Shown in pieces: positions 35,995-49,372 of a stretch of DNA of 64,000 nt. Below the pieces are notes generated by a model. That model was given only the letters and a program-made list of their open reading frames with translations, ran no database searches and had not been told where the DNA came from. How positions within the stretch are numbered: the stretch's first letter is position 1; each line of letters begins with the position of its first letter. The stretch spans positions 15,568,001 through 15,632,000 of the forward strand of contig JAKCOZ010000014.1 in the NCBI GenBank assembly GCA_022605955.1, in the 5' to 3' direction. The stretch is from Rallus limicola (lineage: Eukaryota; Chordata; Aves; Gruiformes; Rallidae). The position numbers and the translations under genes are program-made.

Positions 35995-36910
35995 ATGCAC
36001 AGGAGGTGGCCCAAATGATAGCCTTGTTGTGCCATTAATCATATTTATTGCAAAAGTCTAATAATGTTATCTTTGGTCCCAGCTTCAGCAGCCTATAATT
36101 TAACACAGGCATCTTTTTTCGGCATGCGAATGAGGTACTAATGCTGTCTCTTTCAGCCTCTTTTGTGCTTCTAAATTAGAAACCCCAAATGTCATTTTTC
36201 TTCAGATATGAAACACAGTCAAGGTCACTGTAAAATAAAAGAGCAATTAATTTCACAAGCAAACTGTTGTATGGGAGTGAAATAAAGTACTCAAAAAAGT
36301 GGGTAAAAGCTAAAATGTTCCTACAAGTGACATCCCTTGTTCAGGCTAAAATTGACAGGACACAGGTCCAGAGATTCTTGTCAAATTTAAAAAAAAAAAG
36401 AGTCATGGAGGATGTTTTCCCCACCCACTAATTTGGTTGCTGTGCTTTTATTGCTGTGAGGTAGGAAAGTTTGCTCTTTTGATAGCATCTCAATATTGGA
36501 AAGCTGGCTCTACCTCCCCTCATGATCCCCCTCCCCAACAGGAGCCCTAAACAGCTAATAAATGTTAGCCCAGAATGTCTCATTGTGTTCACCAGTTAAA
36601 TGACAGAAGTTCTATGAATTCTCTGAATAAAATTCAGGATGGAGTTGCCCTACCTGAAAAGACAAAAGAGAAAGCTACCATTAAGGGTTTGGAGTCAGTA
36701 AGTATTTTAAAATACAGAATTATCTCAGCTCTGACCCTCCTCTAAAATTTTGTAACTCGGTAAAATTAAATGCGTTATCAACACACAACTGACTGTGCAA
36801 CCCAGCAAAGATAAATTATCTCATTATTCCCATAGAAATCAGATGAGGCGTGCATAGTAAGTGACATATTAAATGCAATTATAAAACCCTACTGAAGTGA
36901 TGTTAGTGAC
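35995..36910. promoter_or_regulatory. Candidate regulatory interval (two sub-blocks)
   Basis: Sub-block 36005-36200 has ATTAATC and ATTTATTGC motifs and 'ggcatgcgaatgaggtacta'. Sub-block 36730-36910 has 'ttgtaactcggtaaaattaa', GATAAATTATC (an 11-base near-palindrome, about 36811) and 'gaggcgtgcatagtaagtg'. The intervening sequence is plain. Repeat-free with no coding exon. Motif texture only. Confidence 0.3.
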
Positions 36911-38334
36911 CTGACACATGACCAAAAAAACCCCAACGAGGCAATGCAGCGCTGGAAGATGCGCTGATATTATTTCCATGCAGTGTACATCACACACAAA
37001 CATACTTCTCAGCCATCAGTACAAATCCCATAATCAAAAGCATTGGAAAAAAATTAAGAAATTCCTAACACGTAAAGAAGGGATGTCTTCAAGAGAAGCA
37101 GAGCTCCCTCCCCACTAACGCAGCCATCCGCAGTTGTTAGGATGGGGTGAGAGGCTTAGGAAAGCTACCCTCCCAAAACGTCCCCTTCCCTCTGTGAGCA
37201 CTCACAGTGACAATCAGTTGCCAGACATCCGTTTGTTCACACTTTCCACATCTGCAGTGATAATTTTCCAAGATTAACTAGGACAAAAATAAAGGAGGAA
37301 AGCACCACACAGCTCCAAGAGAATGTGGGAGCCCCCCTTCCCCACCTCCTGTTGACAGTACCGGTGACCTAGACCCCTCCTGACCATCATCTGTCCTGCT
37401 CTCTTTGAACTGCTCCTCCACCCCAGCGCGGGAGGCTCCAGTGCCACCACGAACAGATTATCTGGTCCTTCCCTCTCCTCTCTTGTAAAGTCTTCTTTCC
37501 TTAAAAATCATACCTACATTTTCCTCGCTCCAACTTACCCTTCCTCTATCCAACTCACTGCAGACAGATGACAGGCTACTCCCCTCTCTGCTGCAGGCTT
37601 TTACACCCACCAGTGTGCCACAGCCTAGCCCAGAGACCCGGTGGCAGCTTGTATTATTGCAACTTGCTGTCCTGCATCCTATTTTCTAAATTCCCTGTTG
37701 CTCCTGTTGTTAACCTTTGCCCTCTCATATCTTCCTTGAAGTCCCGTGTCCCAAAGCAGACACGCAAATACTCTGAGTCCTCAGTGGTACCAGCTACCTC
37801 AGAAGGATTAATTAAGGCATCCTACGTGCAACACTGTTCACATGCAGCAAGCCATCTTCTTCCAATGGTATGTAACTGCCAACTTGCATTTTGTCTGTGA
37901 CATTCTCCAACTTTCAGGCTACAGAAGAGACACCCTTGAGGGATTGTCCCCTGCTTGGTTGTCCCTGCCTAAATACCACCCTGTTCCCTTCTCCTGTGAA
38001 CCGCACCCTGCATGAGAGCACCGTCTGAGGCGGAAGCCAAGTACTGCTAGTTGCAGGAAGACCGCAAGTAGGTCCACGTTGTCTGCGGCAACCATCCCAA
38101 AGCAGTGCTTAACTCCACCTGCCACCATTGGCCTCTGGCTCCATCCTCAGCAGCCACCACGGGCAGAGCTGGGAGACAAATGAGCAGCCTGGTCCCCAGA
38201 CCTGAAGTGAAGCAGAAAGCATTCACAACAAAGCGACCACTCCTCACCAAGCAGCTCAGCATCTCCCCGGGCAGCAAGTAATGAGACCTATGTGATTACA
38301 CCTTGAGGTGGAAGCTCTGCAGAGTGGTCACGGG

Positions 38335-38365
38335 TGGGTCTTCCCAAGGGCTGGGTCTTCCCAAG
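38335..38365 (+). repeat. Short tandem duplication, 17-bp period
   Basis: TGGGTCTTCCCAAG occurs twice, at 38335-38348 and 38352-38365, separated by GGC. The unit itself is partly palindromic (CTTCCCAAG). Probably a recent slippage duplication. Confidence 0.7.
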
Positions 38366-38391
38366 ACACAACCTTGGTGGTAAAAAAAAGA

Positions 38392-38415
38392 TTTTTTTTT
38401 TTTTTTTTCCCCCCC
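38392..38415 (+). repeat. Poly-T then poly-C tract
   Basis: About 17 T followed by 7 C. Low-complexity pyrimidine tract, difficult for sequencing and likely length-variable. Confidence 0.8.
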
Positions 38416-38989
38416 TTCTGACTCACATCTTTCAGGGTGAATTTGGAAAGCAAACCCCTCTTCAGGCCACAGTGCTAAGAGTGCCTCCAGTCTGGGCCTG
38501 TAGCAAAATAGCTCTATGATGCGTCTAGTACTTGAAACAACACTACTGAATAGGATGTGAGATTAGAAAAAGGAATCAAAGCCTATTTAGCTTGATAAGA
38601 ATGGGTCAATTGAACATATACTTGTACCTGATTCAAATGTATCAGCTTTTTTACACTTTTGGAGACTGATTTGTTTCTGAGAAGCTCGTTTTCACAGGGA
38701 TGAAGACAAGACCTGCAGCAGGCAGTGGTCCAAACGAGGCAGATCATGTCAAAGAGTGGGGGGAAAGGCATGAAAAAACCCTTGTGCTCCTACTTCATGT
38801 CACCAGCAAGAGAGAGAACCGCAAACATGCGCCTTTTACGTGCTGGTGTCAGAGTATCCAGGGATTTTGTTTCCTTTCCCCCCTCTTAATGCAACTTTCA
38901 GCTGCCATCAGCACCCTTATGAGTGGCAGTGGAATGCATCTGATGTGCAAACACGCCAGAGAACGAGCAACCATTTTCTAAGCGTATCG

Positions 38990-39600
38990 CTTCATTCCAC
39001 AATAAAATAAGTTGCTCTTTTTGCAGGGAATTGCTATTTATCCATCACTTCACTCAGCCAGACAGGCCAATGCAATTCAAGCTCATTTTTTTATTTATTT
39101 TTGTTTCTCTGTGCAGTTCATTTTTGCTTCTCCTGGAGATTAGGAAACAAATTACAAATTGACTGGTTTAAACCCCCAGCACACAGAGGAGTAATATTGT
39201 TTAACTGCAGGTATGTTGCCGGGATGTGGTTCTCTTCTCTTTCAATACATTAATTTTAACCACAAAATTAATTACTTGGTGATAGTAGTAAACAGAAATA
39301 GCCAATAGTGATAACTGCCTTTTCATTTAAGTGCTATGTTAATGTGTGAAAATTACATAGATTAAAAAGATTTGAGCATGTTCTGTTCTGTTTGTGTCCA
39401 AAACCTTGGATTTTAACTTTGAGAGATTGAAAAGTTTAATTTGATTAATTTAGTGGTCTACTTACATTGTCCTTTTAAGCTGCTATGGAATGACTCTTAA
39501 ATTGCCCAAGACATAAGCCAACGAAACGGAGATGAGGACTTGTTATTGGCTGGAACCAATCGTTCCTGCTGGGAGAAAAAAAATCAATTTGTGATAAGAA
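38990..39600. promoter_or_regulatory. Candidate conserved non-coding block
   Basis: AT-rich and repeat-free. Cores include 'acattaattttaacc' (about 39247), 'aaaattaattacttgg' (about 39265), 'gattaatttagtgg' (about 39443) and 'ggctggaaccaatcg' with a CCAAT box (about 39549). No ORF of note. Resembles the other ATTA-rich blocks of the window. Conservation was not tested. Confidence 0.35.
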
Positions 39601-40780
39601 TTAGAATGAAATTAACAGGATAAGTATTTGAGAAGCTTTGACCTCATAGTATAAGTTAACATCTTCCTTGGAAAAAATGTAGATACAGCCTTTATTTTAC
39701 ACTCTCTCATATGTGAAACTGATACAAGAGTCAAAAGGCCATTTTCAGTGTCCAGGGTGCCCACTTTTTCTTGCTGAACAGAAACCACCAACCAGTTAAT
39801 TGTCTTTTTTTCTGCATGCCACATGATCAATCTTACAAATCTGAGTATCAGCAACTAGAGCTACCTCATGCTAGCAAGAGCTACGCCTAGCCTATTCACC
39901 GACCAAAGAGAAAACTGCCAAAAACTGCAGGCAAAGCAGTCTTAAGACATTGGGGGTTGAACTCCTCTGCCCACGTGCCCATAAGAACACTGAATATCCT
40001 TTCCTTGGAGCTTACACAGAGTCCCGCATCTCACAGCACCCACTGGAAGAGTGAGGCTCCTGGTGAAGTGCTGCCTTGTTGGTACTTCTGCCCATCTACC
40101 CCAAGCCTCTGCAGTCACCTTACGACTGCTGTGGTTAATTCCCCCAGGGCAGCGATCAGCCAGAGGCTGATGTTAAAACAGCATCAACTCTTCCACTCCA
40201 AAGATCATCCCTTCCCGGCTTCCACATTTCCCTGCTTTTGTTCCACACAGAGAGCATCGCTGTTGCTTTACAAACACCACCTAGGTGCTTGTTAAGTGAC
40301 ACCAGGAGCTATTTTTAGCAAAGACTGTTAACTTCTCAGGTTCACAGCCCTCCTGCACCCAAATGCAAAGGCAGAAAACGATGCTGGGTTTCACACATAG
40401 CACAGACCAAGCCCTGGAACAAAGACAGTTTCAGTTCCTTCTCCGCAAGACACTCACATACTCAGCACAAATAGTGTTTCCTCAGCTCAATCACCCACAA
40501 GTTCCTAATGAGATTTTAGCTTTTTATTTCTCTCCAGTCTATGAGAAGTTAGCCTGATATTCACTCCCATGTCAATTTTACAGCAATTCTGCCATTTTCC
40601 AGGCTATCGAATTTCCTTCCCTTCTTACCTGCCCTCTTTTATCTCCTTTGCTCTTGGGACTGGTTCCACAGCAGAGGCTCCTCCGCCCTGCATGGCATCC
40701 CCTCCCCACCCTGCTAAAACGGAGGACAGATGATAGAGTTTATGGGTCATCACAGGGCTGGGTTAAGCCTTCACCTCTGC
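39601..40780. other. Non-coding interval, no gene recognised
   Basis: Short ORFs (up to 112 codons, 39957-40295, Ser/His-rich) without domains. No repeat recognised. Confidence 0.5.
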
Positions 40781-40784
40781 AGCT

Positions 40785-41060
40785 GTAGAAATTTTAATAC
40801 CTATATATATATGCCTTCAGACTGGGTACTAAGATAATAGCAGCTGAGCACTGGGAGTGAAGGGGCACTTCATCTCCAGCTGCATTTCCGCTCTGGAGAG
40901 CGATGGCAGAGTGGGATACCATTTGCAATATCCCCGCTGGATTTAAGATAGCGACTTTATTATAATTTTAAACATCTTTTAATTAACAAATTCTTCTGCA
41001 AGCCACCATCAGCGGCGGTTTCCATGGATGCTGCTACTGGATATTGCAGCGCACAAAGCA
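40785..41060. promoter_or_regulatory. Candidate regulatory block with RFX-like half site
   Basis: The block contains a TA-rich run (about 40801-40812), 'ttttaattaacaaattc' (about 40977) and CpG-bearing 'agcggcggtttccatgg'. The 10-mer gtttccatgg at 41018-41027 matches one half of an RFX X-box. It is repeat-free. Functional status is inferred. Confidence 0.3.
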
Positions 41061-44000
41061 GGGCTGCAGCAGCAGAAGGAGGGGGAGGCCACACACTGTG
41101 CCGATGAGCTGAGGGACCACCGCTGGGACCTTGGCCAAAGGGGCAGAGCTCAGGCTGCTTTCACAGCCCTCTCTCCTCGGTAAGGATCAACTCCCAGGGA
41201 AGGCATCAGGGGGGTGGCATTGGATGGAAAGGTGTCTCCTCCATCCACCCGCTTCAAGTCCCACCGGGTCTCCTGCTAGAGCCGTGCTGGCATGAGATAA
41301 GGTCTGCACCTGCTGTGGGATGGGGGACAGCTGCATTCAGCTCCACTCTGTGCCTGAGGAACATCCCTGGAGCTCTTTCATACCAGAACAGGTACGGGCT
41401 TTAATTTGCTCATCTCCGGCATTCAATCAAACCATCTACAGTAGGTCGACTTTCTGATGGGAACTAAAGGCGATTCCTTAATTAGATTTAAGAACTGCAA
41501 CACTTGAAGTTAAATCATGCTTAGAAAGATGAAAATTGAAAAATGATAACTAATGGGATTTACAGATGATTTCCTTTAAAAGTAAAAAATTATTATTACA
41601 CACGTGGACCCCGAGGACCTTTCCATAGCTGTTAAAAATATTCTTCTTAAGAACAGACAATGAGAATAGAGCCACTTACACAGAGAAATGAACAACAAAG
41701 CTTCTGCAAAGATGTTTTAAAATACAAGTAAAGATTCCCAATTATAGACCAGAGGCTGCAGTCCCTTCCACCTCCTCCCACATTTCAGATTCTGAATGCC
41801 TTTCGCAACTGAAAATGATGTCACAGCTAGGTAACACAGGGGCTACACGCCTGGGTTCTGGTCTAAGCAACATTGATGAAGCCAGCTGTAAAAGGGGACA
41901 CTGAATCCTAGCTCACTGGCCTGTAAGTAAAGTGAAAACATATTTTCAAAGATCTGTCATACTGCAAAGTAATATTTCAATGCAAATGTAATACCTTTTT
42001 AAAGAAGTTAGGATCTTAACATGTATTAAAAAAATGGCCAGGTAGCATATCTTTAGCTAACCTTCACATCATTGTGCATTTCTTCAACCATGCTAACAAC
42101 TCAAAGGTTACTGCTTGTAGTTTAACATTACAATGAAAAAAGGGGTGATGATATTTTCTCTGTTTCCCCCCTGTCAATCCAAGCATTCCCTTTTGTCTCG
42201 CGTTCACCTCCTCTGACACAGCCCCAAGGTCAACTAAAAAAATCCCCCTCAACTTCAACAGGAACCTCCAACTCCGGTCCACAAGAAAGATCTGTGTCTT
42301 TAACAAGTGTACAAAGACAGAACCTATGGAGATATTCTGGCTGTAATGCAAACACTGCCCAGCACACGTGGCTTTTCATGCACGCATGTCTCTGTTTGGG
42401 TGAGTTAACTGCCACGAGAACCTGTCTCCTTTGTGGAAGTCCCCTGCAAGGGCTAAATGATACAGTCCAACACAGGTCTCAAGCACCAGCATCTGTATCA
42501 GTATGACAATTCACAAACGCAGCTCTGTATACACTCTGCTTAACTTCAGAGCTTGTCCCTTTGCAAGGAAAGTGCTGTGGATGTGATGAAAATCAGATAG
42601 GGATCCTTCACTGGTGTACACTATCATACATCAGTAATCTGAGCAATATTTCTGTACATCAGAACAAATTACTGTGTCTCTTACTGGAGCCCCAGAAGTG
42701 TTCTGAAGTATTCTGTGTTTTTCTTCAAGTATTCATGGATAACATCATCTACCATGAATTTTGTGGTCTTACTTGCTCACTAAAGGTATTGGACAGAATT
42801 CTGCTCTGATTCCACAGACCAAAATGAAAATGGGGAGCATGAGTGATGATATAAAGTAGGATGATGAAATATTATATAATAAATATACTTGGACAAAACA
42901 CAAATAGCTGTCACTTTTCACACAGAATGCATGAAGAAAAAGTCCTCCAGAACTGGTAAAGAAAAGATTGATGTCAACTTAGTATCTTTGACCTAGCAGG
43001 GCACAATTATTGCCCAGGCTTTGCTTGAAAACTGAAGTCACCAGTGCATGACATGTGCTTGGTGGATCACAGTATGCAGCAGGATGATCACTGGTCTTAC
43101 AGGGAATGGGTGCCCCTGCCCCTAAAACTTCTGGCAACCTTGGCAAACAAGCCAAAGGCTGCTTGTTTCAAGATGAAATCCTCATCCCTTCAGTCTCTTC
43201 AGAGTGTGACAGACTAGAAGAAGCTGGCATGGCTTCCCTGTCCCCTCGGCATAGGAAGATACCAAATCCTGACACCATTCCCTGGCAGGCACCTTTTCCC
43301 AATGCTACATTTATTTCCAGGAGGAAAGCTAGAAGTTTGACACTGCACCACCTGACCAGGAGTGGCCAAGGTCTGCTAGGCAGGCAAGTCTAAGGATTTT
43401 ACCATCTCGATGTTCCTGAGTCAACCAGTAGAAGAAAAACTGCCTGCTCAGGAGCCGCAAAACCCTGTCACAGCTTCCCTTTTACACACACAGAAGTGCT
43501 GAATCACATAAAAAAGGTTTTGCTTGACTAGGTAAGGCAGCATTTGCAGGCCCTGGAAAAGAGATTATTTAGAAGTTAGAATACATATAATAATTAGAGG
43601 TAGCACTGTGATGCACAATGTGATTTACCAACTGATTTCATGCCAATGCTGCTTCAGCCCCAGGGGGAAAAAAAGAAAGCCTATGTGGCTAACTGGCTAT
43701 GCAAAAAGCTTATCCATTTACACTCCTGAAAACCCAGTAATCTGCTGCAAAGCAGGGACTCTTGGGGTGCATCCTCCTCATTCATAGACTCCGACAGGGA
43801 TGCTCTATCAGCATTTTTATGTTGGTCCTGAATTATGAATTTTTCCAAATCATGAACAGCATTAAAAAGCTTTCCTGCTTTTTTCTGGCAGTGCAGCACT
43901 AAAATGTGAACTCAGGAGTTTATTCTGCAATGGATTATAAATGACATTTAGTGACATGATGGATACATCCTGGCTTTGCAGTATAAAGATGATCTCAGAG

Positions 44001-47000
44001 TACAAGCCTCATTCCTTGTTTCACTAATATGCTGCACACGGATCAGTGTTGCCAGCAGTCTGTCTTCAGTATTTTGATTAATAGTGTTAACGTGGTTCTC
44101 TAAATTGAGTTATTGTTCATATTTCTGTGTACTTATGGTAATAGGGTTTTTTTTTGTATTTTTTAAAAAAATTAAACACTGATGAAAGCATTTGTTTGTG
44201 ACAAACAGGATTAGTTTCATAGGTTATGTCAGCCCAAAATGAAGGCAAGGTTCTGGGATCAAAAATGACAACTTGCCTTCTTTTGGTTTTAACTGAGAAA
44301 ATATCTTCTGGAGATTATTTAAAATCTTACTTTATTCTCCAGTTCTCATGTCTGTAGTGAGATTTCTCTTAGAAAATATAAACAAGAAGTCCTGAGGTCT
44401 CTTGTTGTCATGAGGTCAGAAAAGGTATAGATTTCCTGACCAATAACTGGCTTAAATTTGGGGGAATTTTTGCAACGTGCTGCAAATGAAGCACTTCCAG
44501 ACTAATGACATCTAACAAACAAGCAGCATGCCTTTTGGCTAGCGCGTTTTCACTCACTACCCAAAACATGGGCTCTGTAAACAGATGCAGAAGCAACTTT
44601 CAGCCCTAGTGAATAAATAGGGTTAAAGGCACACGTCAAGACAGGCTTCCTACAAGTTCGCTGTGGAGATGAACACGAGAAAACACTATAAACATGTTTG
44701 ACATTGACAGTTGATGCGAGGTCAGCCTAGGTGGCCCTAAAAAGACCACACTGGTGGTACTTACGCTCCCTACTACGCAAAAGCCTGATTCCTTTCCAAG
44801 CCAAGACCTGACTCACATCAGGACTGCAGCCTTTGTAGGGCTGCGGCGAGGGCAATTGAAGAAATTGCTCTCTAGCTTCAGGCATCTGAAGGGCATGATT
44901 CACAGCGTCAGCAGGAAATGACAGGGGTGCGCAGCAGGAGGAAGGGTGACGTGCAGATTTGGAGTAAGAGGACTGAGGGCCATGGGGATGACTCGACAGC
45001 AAGGTTCTGGCACATCAAAGACAAGTCATGCTTTTGCACATACAGACAGGAAAAGGAAGTTCCACCCCTCACCAGCCAACACCTAAAATTGTCAATTATC
45101 TCAGTTGTCTCACTGAGAAAGAAAGAGAAAAATGTATTTTGGGCCTGATTTTAATTAATAGTTTTGCAAACCTGTTTTTTTTTCTTCTTTCTTTCTTTCT
45201 ATAGCCCTTAAGAACAGAACAACTTTTCTGCAAGGCTGCAGACCCAGGATGAACCACGTGTGAAAAACCTGATGTTCTTCCTCAAACTAAAATAAAGGAG
45301 CATAGAAATTGCATGAAAAACAGTTCTAGTTTATTCTCCCAGTAAGCAGCAACCAACCACTCAAATCGCTATAGAAAACAATCCGCAATTTTCCTCTAGA
45401 TGAAAAGCGTGGTGGGTTTCGGTTCATACACACCTAACTGTGGCCTTCCACCAGCACAATTAGTATCTCTAATGCAGCTAACAAAAGAAAGCTTTTTTAG
45501 ACATATGAAGCCTGGGGGGAAAAAAAGTGGGGGATCTAAAGCTGAGCAAGCAGAGAGAGGAACAAAACGCACGAGCAGTTTCAACGCTTAAGGCAACCTA
45601 CACACACCATCTATAGATGAGTCTCTCTCTAGGAAATGCATTTATATGGATCATTATCTTCACATGATACCTATGCATTGCAGAAACATTCAAGTGACCA
45701 CATTATGCATGGCTCAGCGAACCACTTACGTACCCACGTGGCTGGCTGTTAAAGAATACTGAAATTATGTCAACAAGGTAGAGAAATGGGGGCTTCCTGC
45801 CTAGGGAGAGAAAGAATAACAGAGGGTGCACACAGAGGGCTGGGCCCGGCCCATCCATTGTGCTGGGCATAAAAAGCAGGACTTGCAGATGAAGTTAAAA
45901 ATACCGTTCTGACTTGGTAAAGGACAGACATGGAAAACACCAACCCTGCCCATGCGTGAGCGATTTCATAACCACCTTCACTGTGCAGCTCAGGTCGTAT
46001 AGGGAGAAGCTGGGAGAAGGCAGTGAGAAGAAAAGAATAAATGACTCTTGTGTAGGCGTGGGAAGGGAAAGACGGATGCACAAGCAAATTGCTTTGAAAA
46101 ATTAGCTGCTGACGGGTTGGGGTTGGAACAGGACTTTCTGCAGCAGATCCCCAAAAAGAAGGAGTAGACAGGTGTTCCCAGAAGTCACCCAGTCACCCTC
46201 CCGTGCAGCTCCCTGATGTTTAACACCAGCAGTGCCGTGTGCCCCAACTTACCACACAACTGGCCCAAAAGCCAGCTGGACCACCCTGCCACCAAGGGGC
46301 TCACCCCTCATCACTGACTCACAACCTGGAGAACAGGGCTACTGACAGCAGCCCTGGGGTTCTCTTTGAAGGGGTGCCAGATACCTCCAGACATCCTTGC
46401 TGAAGTACCTGGGCACTGTGTCATGGTTAGACAGGGAGCACTTTGCCACTTCAGCAAATTAGGAAATCCTGGGATTAAGCCCAAAAAGGACTCCTGGTTC
46501 TTATGTTACCAACCTCCGCCTCTCTGGCATTTTTAAACTCTTATTTAATGGAAACCCTTTAGATGGGTTCCTCAAGCCTGTGCAAGTGCCTGCGTAGCAC
46601 GCGCCTAGGGACAGGGACCAGCTCCACACTGCCACAGGGAACTGGTTCCTGCTGATAAGGAAACACACTATACATTAATCTCCTTTTACAATATCATATA
46701 AAACCATAATTACAACCTCATGCCTCTGCAACAAACACATTGCATGCTTAATTCATGCGCAAATGTCAGCCCTCAACATTTATTTATTTATTTTTAAATG
46801 TGGCTGAGTTTGTAATTAAGGGTTTGCATTATTCAGCAAGGGAAGTATTAGGGCATGACCACAGGGCCTGGCTGTACTGCTACTTCCTACAAGATTTCCT
46901 CGGATAGAAGCGAAGCCAGGACAACTGACAGATACATTAAGGGTATGATATGCAGAGTCAGATGCTTTGCAGACCTAAGGCTGGAACAGAATGCCTGTTG

Positions 47001-48430
47001 TGAGCCTTGATCAGTGGAAGTAAGCAGAAAAGCACTTTGGTTGATCACACAGCAGATGTTCCAGTCCACAAATTTCTTTGTATCATTTTAAAGATAGACA
47101 GACCCATCTATCTTGTTTCTATAGCTATTTAAAAACAGTTAAGCAGGATCCTTGGTGGCAGCGCTTAAAACACACTCATAAATTGGGTAACAGAGACACA
47201 CAAATACAGGGTCAGTCACCCAGCCAGTGGCAGCCTTTGATTGCCCAAACACAGGTCAAACCTGAAAATAAGAACTCAGACTTCTTCAAAATTCGCAAGA
47301 GCCTTCTGTTGGCTTGGTGGCCTCTTCTAGGTACTCTTCTCTCACAGACAACCCCACACATGAACTTTGCTGTTATCAAATGGTCTTTGCTAGGAATGCA
47401 CAGAAACAGAGCTGTACACCAAATCCTTTGAGATTTAAGCTCAAATGATGAATGTACCATGTCTACCTAACACCAACCCAATAGAGTGTTAGATCACACT
47501 AAAAACTTCCTACTTTGGGTGGTTCTTGCCTTGAACTACATTCCCTTGACTTCAGGGTAGCAAACAGATTTCCAGGCATTAGCAGGTAACAATCCTTCCA
47601 GCGATAATAATGTTCCAAAGCTTTACAACAGTTTTCATCCAAGCTGAAAAGCAAAGCTGGACTCACCAAAATACAGGTAATCCAGGCTGCTATAAACATG
47701 TGCGACATAGCCTCACAATTTTGTGGTGGAAATCATGGAGAAAAGCCTTACACTAGAACATGAAATTAATTCACTGATTAGGCAAGGAAAACATTTCAGA
47801 TAAAGTAGGACACACAGAATAGGTTATTTGCTGCTTTTCACCTGCACATAACCATTAAGCAACTTCTAAATTACAAAGTTATCATGGTAAATGGTCTTCT
47901 GGAAGATGATGCAACAACAATGAATAGTCTCTGCATCACATATGAATAGACTAAAGATGACCATTACTCTTGGATAATTAGCCTCAGAGCCACAACACAT
48001 TAGACAACCATAGGTACTATGATCACAGGCATGCAACAAGACATACTGCCCTGGTTACTCACACACAATTTCACCCTGTCATGTCCAAAGCATTAGATAG
48101 GAAAGCTTTGGAATGTATATGCAGAAATATTAAATTCAGAATGAACCGTTTTTCCTCTGCCTGCCTCATCATCCTTGCTGATGGCAATCTTTGATGTCAG
48201 AATGCAAGACCACCAAAAAAAGCATCCCATCTTCAAAGCAATTGGAGGAGACCAAATCTGTAGTATCTCTTTTCTAGATTTTTGTCTCAATTATGAGAGT
48301 GACAAACATGAATCTGATTTTTAGGAGTGATAGACTTACCATGGGCTTAATTTCAACAAACTTATTGGAAAGAAAGCCCAGCAAAAATACATAGGGAAAA
48401 TAACGAGTGTTTCTTTTTATATAAAATCTA
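41061..48430. other. Long feature-poor non-coding interval
   Basis: No exon or CR1 recognised across about 7 kb. It contains T/A tracts (44147-44171), a CTTT-rich pyrimidine tract (45178-45202) and TTTA repeats (46780-46795). ORFs reach 117 codons (47078-47431) with no domain. Composition from about 46.8 kb on is poorer in CpG than the left half of the window, as expected for old transposon-derived or intronic sequence, but no family could be named. Confidence 0.4.
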
Positions 48431-48437
48431 TCAAGCA

Positions 48438-48832
48438 AGCAAGGAACTTGAGGGAGCTGGGTCTCTTTAGCTTGGAGGAGACTGAGGAGTGACCTTATTA
48501 ATGATTATAAACATGTAAAGAACAAGAATCAGAAGGACAGAGCCAGGCTGTTCTCAGTGATGGCCAGTGATAGGACAAGGGGCAGTGGGTGCAAATTGGA
48601 GCATAGGAAGTTCCATGTAAGTATAAGGAGAAACTTTTTCATTGTGAGAGTGCCTGAGCACTGGAACAGACTGCCCAGAGAGGTTGTAGAGTCTCCTTCT
48701 CTGGAAACATTCAAAACCTGCCTGGACATGTTCCTATGTTATTTAGTCTGGTGATCCCGCTCTGGCAGGAGGGCTAGACTAGATGATCTTTTGAGGTCCT
48801 TTCCAACTCCTAACTTTCTGTGATTCTGTGAA
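48438..48832 (+). mobile_element. CR1 LINE 3' fragment (about 395 bp)
   Basis: It runs collinearly with the CR1 3' region: 'gagggagctgggtctcttta', 'ggccagtgataggacaaggg', 'gagcactggaacagactgcc', 'cagagaggttgtagagtctc', 'ctggacatgttcctatgtta', 'gggctagactagatgatctt', then 'ggtcctttccaactcctaac' and an ATTCTGTG tail. The segment includes the end of the former reverse-transcriptase ORF and the 3'UTR. It is 5' truncated. Short ORFs over it are relics or antisense artefacts. It faces an oppositely oriented CR1 135 bp away. Confidence 0.96.
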
Positions 48833-48965
48833 ATGTGTTTAAAATCTGGATATGAGGCTAGTTATTCCATGATTTGGTCCACTGGAAGAAGCTTGACATG
48901 AACTGTATTGCAGTACAGGTTCTGTACAGACACCTGCATCCCTTCAAGTTATTTACAGGATAAAA

Positions 48966-49372
48966 ATCATAGAATGGTTAGGGTTGGAACTGATCTCAAA
49001 GATCATCAAGTTCCAATGCCCCTGCCATGGGCATGGACACCTCCCACTAGACCAGGCTGCTCAAGGCCCCATCGAACCTAGCCTTGAACACCTCCAGGAA
49101 GGGAGCATCCACCACTTCCCTGGGCAACCTGTTCCAGTGCCTCACCAGCCTTGTAGAATTTTTTCCTAATACCTGATCTAAATCTACCCCCTTCCAATTT
49201 AAAACCTTTGCCCCTCATCCTATCACTACATGCCCATCTAAAAAGTCCCTCTATAGCTTTCTTGTAGGCTCCCTTCAGGTACTGGAAGGCCACTGTAAGA
49301 TCTCCCTGGAGCCTTCTCTTCTCCAGGCTGAACAACCCAAACTCTCTCAAGCCTGTTTTCAAACCTGTCAAC
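48966..49372 (-). mobile_element. CR1 LINE 3' fragment (about 405 bp), reverse orientation
   Basis: On the plus strand it begins 'atcatagaatggttagggtt', then 'gatcatcaagttccaatgcc', 'cctgggcaacctgttccagt', 'cctcatcctatcactacatg' and 'tctccctggagccttctctt', and ends in 'ctgaacaacccaaactctct'. This is the reverse complement of a CR1 3' end whose terminus is at 48966. It looks well preserved, with few indels, so it is probably one of the younger copies in the window. The 109- and 90-codon minus-strand ORFs here read through this element and are not host genes. Confidence 0.96.

Larger units (their letters stand above)
36911..38985. other. Non-coding interval, no gene recognised
   Basis: C/T-rich sequence at 37320-37760 gives long pyrimidine stretches and chance ORFs. 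A 14-base direct duplication (tgggtcttcccaag) lies at 38335-38348 and 38352-38365. A T18C7-type tract (38392-38415) follows it. No exon recognised. Confidence 0.5.

Noticed and set aside
48557..48754. Plus-strand 65-codon ORF resembling a conserved peptide
   Set aside because: It is the translated C-terminal remnant of a CR1 element, truncated and not a functional gene.
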